Assembly (NCBI GenBank): GCA_902479135.1
Contig: CABSNU010000036.1
Location: 1 to 7,963, forward strand
DNA: 7,963 bases
Source: an uncultured Collinsella sp.
GTDB lineage: Bacteria; Actinomycetota; Coriobacteriia; Coriobacteriales; Coriobacteriaceae
Direction of reading: 5' to 3'
A model generated the notes under the pieces. It saw only the letters and a program-made list of their open reading frames with translations. It was not told where the DNA came from and did not search any database. The position numbers were made by a program, and so were the translations under genes. Each line of letters begins with the position of its first letter. Position 1 is the stretch's first letter. Below, in pieces: positions 1-5,607 of this stretch.

Positions 1-12
1 TCCGTACATGTG

Positions 13-41
13 CGGATGAATGTGGGAAGTGTTCGGATGAA
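13..41. repeat. Direct repeat CGGATGAA, two copies 21 bp apart
   Basis: The octamer CGGATGAA occurs at 13-20 and again at 34-41. The 21-bp period is close to two turns of B-DNA, which would place both copies on one face of the helix. They lie about 90-115 bp upstream of the CarD-family gene. A pair of regulator sites is possible, but two octamers could also be chance. Confidence 0.3.
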
Positions 42-86
42 GTTGATATTCAAGGTGCATAAAGTAAGGGTTTGCGCACGTCAGCG

Positions 87-95
87 TGTTATTCT
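87..95 (+). promoter_or_regulatory. Possible extended -10 promoter for the CarD-family gene
   Basis: TG at 87-88, one base, then TATTCT at 90-95 resembles an extended -10 element, with 4 of 6 matches to TATAAT. No good -35 lies 16-18 bp upstream; the nearest TTG-containing hexamer, TTGCGC at 72-77, would leave only 12 bp. Transcription would begin near 102, giving a leader of under 30 nt. This is weak evidence. Confidence 0.25.
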
Positions 96-99
96 AGAC

Positions 100-115
100 A
101 TACGTAAATTCGTAT
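100..115. promoter_or_regulatory. Inverted repeat ATACG-N6-CGTAT before the CarD-family start
   Basis: ATACG at 100-104 and CGTAT at 111-115 form a perfect 5-bp dyad around TAAATT. It ends five bases before the GGAGG ribosome binding site (121-125), at or just after the likely transcription start. It could be an operator or a small leader hairpin. Being AT-rich in GC-rich DNA makes it slightly more notable. Confidence 0.3.
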
Positions 116-129
116 AAGTTGGAGGTAGC

Positions 130-615
130 ATGTTCTCAATCGGTCAACACGTCATTCATCCGGGCCAGGGAGTCTGCACCGTCGTCGGTTTTAGGGACGA
201 TACGCCGCAGCCCATGCTGCTGCTCGAGACCAAGCAGGGACATGCGCAGACGATCCTCATGTACCCCGTGGCGCAGGTCGACCGTCTGCATGCCGCCATT
301 TCGCAAGACGATGCCGAGCACCTGCTGAGCCACTACGACGAGCTGGAGTGCGACACCTTTACCGAACGCAATAGCTCACTGGAGGAAACGCACTTTAAGC
401 AGCAGCTCAAGCTGGGCGCACCCGAGACGGTCCGCGTGGCAAAAACCATGATGCATCGCATCCGCCAGGCCGAGGAAGCCGATAAGAAGCCCAGCTCCTA
501 CTACATGCGCGTGCTCAAGGAGGCCAAGCGCCGTTCGATAGAGGAGTTCGCCGTGGCGCTGGGCATCACCGAAGAAGACGCCGAAGCCCGCCTAGCCCAA
601 GCCGCCCTCAACTAA
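130..615 (+). CDS. CarD/CdnL-family RNA polymerase-binding transcriptional regulator
   Basis: This 161-residue cytoplasmic protein has the layout of CarD/CdnL regulators, which bind the RNA polymerase beta subunit and adjust open-complex stability at many promoters. Residues 1-60 form the small beta-barrel that interacts with polymerase: it opens MFSIGQHVIHPGQGV, the family's G-x-x-V-x-H/Y-P-x-x-G-V signature. Residues 61-161 are predicted largely helical and basic, as in the DNA-contacting half. Length is normal for actinobacterial CarD (about 160). ATG 130 follows GGAGG at 121-125, and no in-frame alternative is better. The protein contains no tryptophan, so the wedge tryptophan used by mycobacterial CarD is absent. 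A long hairpin terminator follows 10 bases after the stop, so it is probably a single-gene transcript. Family assignment is confident; its target promoters cannot be deduced. Confidence 0.85.
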   Translation: MFSIGQHVIHPGQGVCTVVGFRDDTPQPMLLLETKQGHAQTILMYPVAQVDRLHAAISQDDAEHLLSHYDELECDTFTERNSSLEETHFKQQLKLGAPETVRVAKTMMHRIRQAEEADKKPSSYYMRVLKEAKRRSIEEFAVALGITEEDAEARLAQAALN

Positions 616-625
616 TTCGCCCGCC

Positions 626-666
626 AAAACCACCACAAAGGGGACAAGCACCTTTGTGGTGGTTTT
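626..666 (+). terminator. Hairpin terminator after the CarD-family gene, repeat copy 1
   Basis: A perfect 16-bp inverted repeat pairs AAAACCACCACAAAGG (626-641) with CCTTTGTGGTGGTTTT (651-666) around the 9-base loop GGACAAGCA. The arm ends in TTTT on the plus strand and in the matching tract on the minus strand, so it could stop transcription both ways. It starts 10 bases after the CarD-family stop. A near-identical copy lies at 1325-1364, which suggests a dispersed palindromic repeat serving as a terminator. Confidence 0.8.
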
Positions 667-720
667 CTCGTTCTAGTAGTATTCATTTCTAGCGATACCC
701 ACGAGCACAGGGAGTCTTAT

Positions 721-1320
721 ATGGCAAAACTGCCTAACGCCGGAATCACCCGCGACCGCGCGTTCGAACTGCTCAACGAGCACAATAAGGACCCGTTCCA
801 CATCACGCACGGCGAGACCGTCGAGGGCACCATGCGCTACTTTGCGCGCGAGTTCGACCCCGAGAACGAGGAGTTCTGGGGCATCGTCGGCTTGCTGCAC
901 GACCTGGATTGGGAGGAGCATGAGGACGACCCCATGAACCACACCATCTATGCAGCCGAGATTCTCGAGGGCGAGGGCGCATCGCCCGAGCTCATCCGTG
1001 CCATCCAGACGCACACATCGGACTTTAACACCTCGCTGCCCAAGCCCGAGCTGCAGATGGAGAAGATCCTGTTTGCCTGCGACGAGCTCACCGGTCTGAT
1101 CGGCGCCGCCGTCATCATGCGTCCGAGCAAGAGCGTCATGGACTTTACGACCAAGTCGCTCAAGAAAAAGTTCAAGGACAAGCGCTTTGCCGCCGGCTGC
1201 TCGCGCGATGTGATTTCGCAAGGCGCCGAGATGCTGGGCTGGGAACTTCCCGAGCTCTTCGATCGCACCATCGCGGCCATGCAGTCCTTCGCCCCCGATC
1301 GCGACACCTTCCAGGCCTAG
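721..1320 (+). CDS. HD-domain metal-dependent hydrolase (substrate unknown)
   Basis: This 199-residue soluble protein carries an HD (phosphohydrolase-type) domain. Visible candidate metal ligands are His27 and His30 in the HITHGE segment, the His60-Asp61 pair in LLHDLDWEEH, His74, His98 (THTSD) and Asp121 (ACDELTG). The order H...HD...H...H...D is that of the HDIG-like subgroup. Members often hydrolyse phosphate esters of nucleotides, but this sequence shows no specificity feature, so I name no substrate. ATG 721 follows GGGAG at 710-714 with good spacing. There is no signal peptide or membrane segment. It sits between two copies of the same palindromic terminator, 105 bp after the CarD-family gene, so it is probably transcribed separately. 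A weak TAGTAT at 677-682 is the only promoter hint. Confidence 0.8.
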   Translation: MAKLPNAGITRDRAFELLNEHNKDPFHITHGETVEGTMRYFAREFDPENEEFWGIVGLLHDLDWEEHEDDPMNHTIYAAEILEGEGASPELIRAIQTHTSDFNTSLPKPELQMEKILFACDELTGLIGAAVIMRPSKSVMDFTTKSLKKKFKDKRFAAGCSRDVISQGAEMLGWELPELFDRTIAAMQSFAPDRDTFQA

Positions 1321-1324
1321 TGCC

Positions 1325-1364
1325 AAAACCACCACAAAGGGGACAGGCGCCTTTGTGGTGGTTT
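1325..1364. terminator. Bidirectional hairpin terminator, repeat copy 2
   Basis: AAACCACCACAAAGG (1326-1340) pairs perfectly over 15 bp with CCTTTGTGGTGGTTT (1350-1364), with the 9-base loop GGACAGGCG. It lies 4 bases after the HD-gene stop and 7 bases after the proA stop on the other strand, so one hairpin probably serves both converging genes. The stem matches copy 1 at 626-666 and the loop differs at two positions. A tandem TGGTGGTT follows, running into the proA stop codon. Confidence 0.8.
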
Positions 1365-1371
1365 ATGGTGG

Positions 1372-2658
1372 TTAGGGGCGGACCTGGCCGGTGCCGCGGA
1401 GCTTGTATTTGTAGGTGGTGAGGGCCTCGGCGGCAAAGGGACCGCGGGCGTGGAGCTTTTGGGTCGAGATGCCGATCTCGGCGCCCAGGCCAAACTCGCC
1501 GCCGTCGGTGAAGCGCGTGCTGGCGTTGGCGTATACGGCCGAAGCATCGACCGCGTCGAGGAAGCGCTCGCAAGCATCCGTGTCCTCGGCAACGATGGCC
1601 TCGGAGTGCATGGTGCCGTAGCGGTTGATGTGCGCGATGGCCTCGTCCTCGTCGGCCACGACCTTCACGCTCATCTCGAGCGCCAGGTACTCGCGGCCCC
1701 AGTCCTCCTCCGTCGCGGCAACATAGTCGTCGCCCTCGGCAAGCCCGGCGTCGGCGCACGCGGCGCACGTGGACTCGTCGCCGTGCATCAGCACGCCGTG
1801 GTCGTGCAGCACGGCCACGACCGCAGGCAGGAACGAATCTGCCACGGCACGGTCAACGAGCAGCGACTCGGCAGCGTTGCACACGCCCACGCGCTGGGTC
1901 TTGGCGTTGACGATAATGTTGAGCGCCTTGTCAAAATCGGCGGATTCATGCACGTAGATGTGGCAGTTGCCCGTGCCCGTCTCGATCACCGGCACAAGCG
2001 ACTCGCGCACGCAGCGCTGGATCAGGCCCGCGCCGCCGCGCGGAATGAGCACGTCGACGATACCGCGGAGCTTCATGAGCTCGCCGGTGGCCTCGCGGTC
2101 GGTGGACTCGATCATCGAGACGGCCTCGCGCGGGAAGCCCTGTGCCTCGAGCGCATCGGCCAGCAGCTCGGCAATCATGGCACACGAGTGATAGGCCAGC
2201 GAACCGCCGCGCAGGATGCAGGCGTTGCCGGTGCGGATGCAGATGCCCGCGGCGTCGACCGTCACATTGGGGCGCGCCTCGTAGACCATGGCGACCAGGC
2301 CCAGCGGCACGCTCACACGAGTGAGGTCCACGCCGCTTGCAAGCACACGGTGGTCGAGCACACGGCCGACAGGATCAGGCAGCTCGGCAAGTTTCTCCAG
2401 GCCGGCAGCCATGCCCTCGACGCGCTCGGGCGTCAGCAGCAGGCGGTCGAGCAGGCCGGCAGAGGTGCCCGCATCGCGCGCGGCGGACATATCAAGCTCG
2501 TTGGCGGCTACGATGGAGTCGGCACCATCGCGCAGCGCCGCAGCCATGGCGCGCACGGCCTCCTGGCGCTGCCCATCGCTCGCCGCGGCAAGCGAGGCCG
2601 ACGCTGCCTTGGCGGCAACGGCAAGATCGTGGACATACGTGGCTATATCGACCGACAT
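1372..2658 (-). CDS. proA: Glutamate-5-semialdehyde dehydrogenase (gamma-glutamyl phosphate reductase)
   Basis: This 428-residue cytoplasmic enzyme of the aldehyde-dehydrogenase superfamily reduces gamma-glutamyl phosphate with NADPH to glutamate-5-semialdehyde, the second step of proline synthesis. Visible family signatures are YEARPNVTVDAAG (126-138), LRGG (149-152), VPVIETGTGNCHIYV (222-236), the catalytic-cysteine segment QRVGVCNAAES with Cys260, and the C-terminal ISTQKLHARGPFAAE motif. Length is close to the usual 415-430. ATG 2658 is supported by AAAGGG six bases upstream and AGGAG further back. It is divergent from the peptidase gene at 2772 and converges on the HD gene, with a shared terminator 7 bases beyond its stop. 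Unusually, proB is not adjacent: it lies 1.7 kb away on the same strand, beyond the oppositely oriented peptidase gene. The call is very secure. Confidence 0.97.
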   Translation of the reverse strand: MSVDIATYVHDLAVAAKAASASLAAASDGQRQEAVRAMAAALRDGADSIVAANELDMSAARDAGTSAGLLDRLLLTPERVEGMAAGLEKLAELPDPVGRVLDHRVLASGVDLTRVSVPLGLVAMVYEARPNVTVDAAGICIRTGNACILRGGSLAYHSCAMIAELLADALEAQGFPREAVSMIESTDREATGELMKLRGIVDVLIPRGGAGLIQRCVRESLVPVIETGTGNCHIYVHESADFDKALNIIVNAKTQRVGVCNAAESLLVDRAVADSFLPAVVAVLHDHGVLMHGDESTCAACADAGLAEGDDYVAATEEDWGREYLALEMSVKVVADEDEAIAHINRYGTMHSEAIVAEDTDACERFLDAVDASAVYANASTRFTDGGEFGLGAEIGISTQKLHARGPFAAEALTTYKYKLRGTGQVRP

Positions 2659-2702
2659 GGGCGGCCCTTTCTCCTAGAAGTTTGCCCACCATGGTAGCCG
2701 AT

Positions 2703-2733
2703 TTGCGCATGCCCTCGCACGCGGCGGTAGAAT
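2703..2733 (+). promoter_or_regulatory. Possible promoter for the proline-iminopeptidase-like gene
   Basis: TAGAAT at 2728-2733 matches the -10 consensus at 5 of 6 positions. TTGCGC at 2703-2708 could be a poor -35, but the 19-bp spacer is long. Transcription would start near 2740, about 30 bases before the ATG at 2772. That supports this start over in-frame ATGs at 2692 and 2710, which lie upstream of it. Confidence is low. Confidence 0.3.
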
Positions 2734-2771
2734 TGGTCAACACGAAACACCGCAACGAACGGAAGTACCGC

Positions 2772-4190
2772 ATGGCCCTCATCACTTCGTATCACGTCCC
2801 CGGCCTCTATGTCGAGGATCACAGCATCGATGTCCCCTTGGATTGGCGCGGCTTGGAGCCGATGCTGCTAGCCGTCGGCAGCACCATGCGCCGCGGCGCC
2901 ATGCCGGCGCCCATCGCCGGCGCACCCGAGAGCATCAAGCTCTTCTACCGCGTGGTCTGCGCGCCCGACCGCATCAACGACGACCTGCCGCTGCTCCTGT
3001 TTCTGCAGGGCGGCCCCGGCGGCGAGAGTCCGCGCCCGCTGTCGCCCACAAGCGACGGCTGGATCGAGGAAGCTGTCAAGCATTTCCGCGTGGTCCTTCC
3101 CGACCAGCGCGGCACGGGGCGCAGCAGCTGCGTGGACGGGTGCACAATCGCGACCCTGGGCGAGCGCGCGACGGCCACTGGCTCCGATGCGGCGCGCTCG
3201 CAGGCGGACTTCCTCAAGCGTCACCTCGCAAGCTCCATCGTGCGCGATTTTGAGTACCTGCGCCTGGTGGGCTTTGGCGGCAAGCCGTGGGTCACGCTCG
3301 GCCAGAGCTACGGCGGCTTTTTGACGCTGAGCTACCTGTCGCTCTTCCCCGAGGGCGTGGCGGCAAGCTTTACCTGCGGCGGCATCCCGCACGTCCCGGC
3401 GAGTGCCAGCGAGGTATACGCGCACACCTTCCCGCGCATGGCTGCCAAGACGCAGCAGTACTACGACCGCTACCCTGCCGACGTCGAGCGCGTGGCGGCT
3501 CTTGCCGATGCGCTCGAGGCTCAGAAGCCCGTGCTGCCCGACGGCTCGCCGATGACGGTCGAGCGCCTACAGCTCATGGGCAGCGACTTTGGCATGAAGC
3601 CGAGCTTTGAGCGCATGCATTGGATTATCGATCATGCTTTTGTTGACGGCGACGGCACGCTGGCCTGCGGCGCCTCGGTATCTGACAGCTTTTTGATGCG
3701 CGCCTTCGAGCGCACCAACACGCACACGAATCCGCTGTACTGGACGCTTCAGGAGTTCATCTACGCCGACGGCGACACCATGCCCATTCGCTGGGCCGCG
3801 GCAGAAGAGAAGGCCCATCGTGCCGAGTTCGACACGCTCACGCGACCGCTCATGTTTACCGGCGAGGCCATGTTCCCGTGGATGTTTGAGCAGATGCCCG
3901 AACTTAAGCCCTTCAAGCCGGCGATGGATCTGCTTATGGAAGACACAAGCTGGGACAAGATCTACGACCCGCAGTGCCTGGCGTGCAACGAGGTGCCCCT
4001 GCAGGCCGCAGTGTATTTCGATGACATGTACGTGGACTCGGGCATGCAGCTCGATACGCTCAGCCGCGTGGGCAACTCGCATGCCTGGGTGACGAACGAG
4101 TTCGAGCACGACGGCTTGCACGGCAGCGTGGTGTTCAAGCACCTCTTCGACGAAGCCCTCAACCGCGGAGACTTGCGCCGAATCTTCTAG
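2772..4190 (+). CDS. Alpha/beta hydrolase, proline iminopeptidase-like (peptidase family S33)
   Basis: This 472-residue cytoplasmic alpha/beta hydrolase resembles prolyl aminopeptidases, which remove N-terminal proline from peptides. In order: an oxyanion-hole loop LQGGPGGESPRP (79-90), DQRGTGRSS (111-119), the nucleophile elbow GQSYGG with Ser179, a helical cap region from about 205 to 380, a likely catalytic Asp in YFDDMYVD (Asp417 or 418), and His450 in HDGLHGS. The oxyanion loop is QGGPG rather than the common HGGPG. There is no signal peptide, consistent with processing imported peptides. ATG 2772 follows GGAAG with suitable spacing; the reading frame is open further upstream, but that stretch overlaps the proA leader. 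Its position between proA and proB fits a role in proline supply. Related S33 hydrolases act on other substrates, so the exact specificity is inferred. Confidence 0.8.
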   Translation: MALITSYHVPGLYVEDHSIDVPLDWRGLEPMLLAVGSTMRRGAMPAPIAGAPESIKLFYRVVCAPDRINDDLPLLLFLQGGPGGESPRPLSPTSDGWIEEAVKHFRVVLPDQRGTGRSSCVDGCTIATLGERATATGSDAARSQADFLKRHLASSIVRDFEYLRLVGFGGKPWVTLGQSYGGFLTLSYLSLFPEGVAASFTCGGIPHVPASASEVYAHTFPRMAAKTQQYYDRYPADVERVAALADALEAQKPVLPDGSPMTVERLQLMGSDFGMKPSFERMHWIIDHAFVDGDGTLACGASVSDSFLMRAFERTNTHTNPLYWTLQEFIYADGDTMPIRWAAAEEKAHRAEFDTLTRPLMFTGEAMFPWMFEQMPELKPFKPAMDLLMEDTSWDKIYDPQCLACNEVPLQAAVYFDDMYVDSGMQLDTLSRVGNSHAWVTNEFEHDGLHGSVVFKHLFDEALNRGDLRRIF

Positions 4191-4212
4191 CGAAGAAGTG
4201 TCCCCCGTCAGC

Positions 4213-4241
4213 CGGCACAAAAGGAATGTCCCCAAGTGCCG
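4213..4241 (-). repeat. Small hairpin with GGGGACA tip
   Basis: CGGCAC (4213-4218) pairs with GTGCCG (4236-4241) across a 17-base interior. Read on the minus strand, the tip is GG-GGACATT-CC, the same GGGGACA...CC arrangement seen in the hairpins at 626-666 and 1325-1364, although the stem sequence differs. A second TGTCCCC lies at 4199-4205. It has no U-tract, so it is probably not an intrinsic terminator. It may belong to a dispersed palindromic repeat family. Confidence 0.4.
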
Positions 4242-4288
4242 AATAAGTACCGACAACGACGATGCCGCAGGTAGAGGACGGAAAGCGA

Positions 4289-4386
4289 AAACGCCCCTAA
4301 GCGAGCAAGGTGACGTGAAAGAGGAGGGCATTGACCTTTTGGTCATGCCCGACGATTGAACGTCAGATTGCCGCTTAGGAGCGTTT
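4289..4386 (+). other. 98-nt multi-part imperfect palindrome: candidate structured RNA or compound terminator
   Basis: Nested complementary segments fold this intergenic stretch into one long arm. The outer stem 4289-4303/4372-4386 pairs 14 of 15 positions (mismatch C4295-A4380). A4304 then bulges, followed by GCAA/TTGC (4305-4308/4368-4371), a 2x2 loop, and TGACGT/ACGTCA (4311-4316/4360-4365). Next comes a symmetric 9x9 loop (4317-4325/4351-4359), and finally a hairpin 4326-4336/4341-4350 with a TTTT loop and one bulged T. In plus-strand RNA the 9x9 loop starts and ends with tandem G-A oppositions on both sides. A further GACG/CGTC (4277-4280/4391-4394) could extend the base. It lies between converging genes, 14 bases beyond the proB stop. 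On the minus strand the outer stem runs into TTTT, so it could also terminate proB. I recognise no known RNA family. Confidence 0.6.
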
Positions 4387-4400
4387 GCAGCGTCAATTGG

Positions 4401-5528
4401 TTAAGCAAATACAATCAGATTATCTCGATGGATCGCAGGCTTCTCGGCCAGGTTAGCGAGCAGGCGGTTGCTGGCGATCTGGTCCTGGCGGCGGCCGGCG
4501 GCAAGTTCTAGCACGTCCGAATCGGCCTCGGCGATACCGCGGGCGACGACCATACCGCTCGAATCGCACACGTCGAGCACATCGCCCTCGGCAAACGCGC
4601 CATCGACCTCGCGAATACCCACCGCAAGCAAGGAAGAACCACGGCTGACCAGCGCCTTCGCGGCGCCGTCATCGACCGTCACCGAGCCATGCGCCTTGTC
4701 GCCCAGTGCGATCCACAGCTTGCGGGGCGCAATGTCCAAGCGCTCCGCCGGCGGATCGAACAGCGTGCCCACGCTCTCGCCGCGGGCGAGGCGCACGAGC
4801 GCATCGGGGTCCTCGCCCGAGCAAATCACGCTCTGAATGCCCGCCGTCATCAGAATGCGGCTCGCGCGAATCTTGGTGATCATGCCGCCCGTGCCCACCG
4901 ATGTGGAAGAATCGCCCGCCGAGGCGATAATCTTGGCATCGATCTTATGCACGACCGGGACGAACTCGGCCGTGGGGTCCTCATGCGGATTGGCAGTATA
5001 GAGGCCGTCGATGTCCGAGAGCGTCACGCACAGATCGGCAGAAACCAGGCAGCTCACAAGCGCCGCCAGTGTGTCGTTGTCGCCAAACTTGATCTCGTCG
5101 ACGGTGACGGTATCGTTCTCGTTGACGACCGGCACCACGCCAAGCTCCACGAGGCGCAGCAGGGCGTCGCGTGCATGCAGGTAGGACGTGCGGCGGGCCG
5201 TATCATGGCGCGTGAGCAGCACGAGCGAGGTGAGCAGGTCGCGCGCATGGAACTCCTCGTCGTAGGCCGACGAGATGATGCACTGACCGGCCGAGGCGCA
5301 GGCCTGCAGGCTCGGAAGGTCGCCGACCGGCTTGCGATCGAAGCCCAACACGGGATAGCCACAGGCGATAGCGCCCGAGCTCACCACGACCAGACGCCAG
5401 CCGAGCTTGCGCAGGGCTGCGGCCTGATCGGCAAGCCCGCCGATAAAAGAGCGGTTGACCTTGCCATCGGCGCCCACCACCGTGGACGAACCGATCTTTA
5501 CCACCATCGTTTTATAAGAAGTCGTCAT
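4401..5528 (-). CDS. proB: Glutamate 5-kinase
   Basis: This 375-residue cytoplasmic enzyme phosphorylates glutamate with ATP to gamma-glutamyl 5-phosphate, the committed and usually proline-inhibited first step of proline synthesis. Residues 7 to about 255 form the amino-acid kinase domain: VVKIGSS with Lys11, VVSSGAIACG (48-57), NENDTV (136-141), FGDNDTLAA (148-156), LSDIDGLYTANP (170-181) and GTGGMITK (212-219). Residues from about 277 to 355 form the C-terminal PUA domain found in the long ProB type. An in-frame TGA one codon upstream fixes the longest start at 5528; an alternative Met8 (5507) would just precede the kinase core. Neither has a clear Shine-Dalgarno sequence. It lies 79 bp downstream of pncB on the same strand and may be co-transcribed with it. 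ProA, its partner, is separated by the peptidase gene. Confidence 0.96.
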   Translation of the reverse strand: MTTSYKTMVVKIGSSTVVGADGKVNRSFIGGLADQAAALRKLGWRLVVVSSGAIACGYPVLGFDRKPVGDLPSLQACASAGQCIISSAYDEEFHARDLLTSLVLLTRHDTARRTSYLHARDALLRLVELGVVPVVNENDTVTVDEIKFGDNDTLAALVSCLVSADLCVTLSDIDGLYTANPHEDPTAEFVPVVHKIDAKIIASAGDSSTSVGTGGMITKIRASRILMTAGIQSVICSGEDPDALVRLARGESVGTLFDPPAERLDIAPRKLWIALGDKAHGSVTVDDGAAKALVSRGSSLLAVGIREVDGAFAEGDVLDVCDSSGMVVARGIAEADSDVLELAAGRRQDQIASNRLLANLAEKPAIHRDNLIVFA

Positions 5529-5607
5529 ACGTCAAACCAATCAACTGTTCAGCGAACGGCCGAGCTGGCGGCCAAGGGAGCGTGACTCGCCCCTACCGCC
5601 CAAAGAA

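Noticed and set aside
1450..2697. A 415-codon plus-strand open frame opposite proA
   Set aside because: It mirrors proA codon bias in GC-rich DNA and lacks a recognisable domain. ProA is unambiguous on the other strand.
2337..2771. N-terminal extension of the peptidase gene into proA
   Set aside because: The extension is antisense to proA and compositionally odd. The alpha/beta hydrolase homology and a ribosome site fit ATG 2772.
4289..4386. Integron attC recombination site
   Set aside because: The length and imperfect palindrome are attC-like, but the terminal R'' and R' core motifs (RYYYAAC and GTTRRRY) are absent, and no integrase or cassette array is present.
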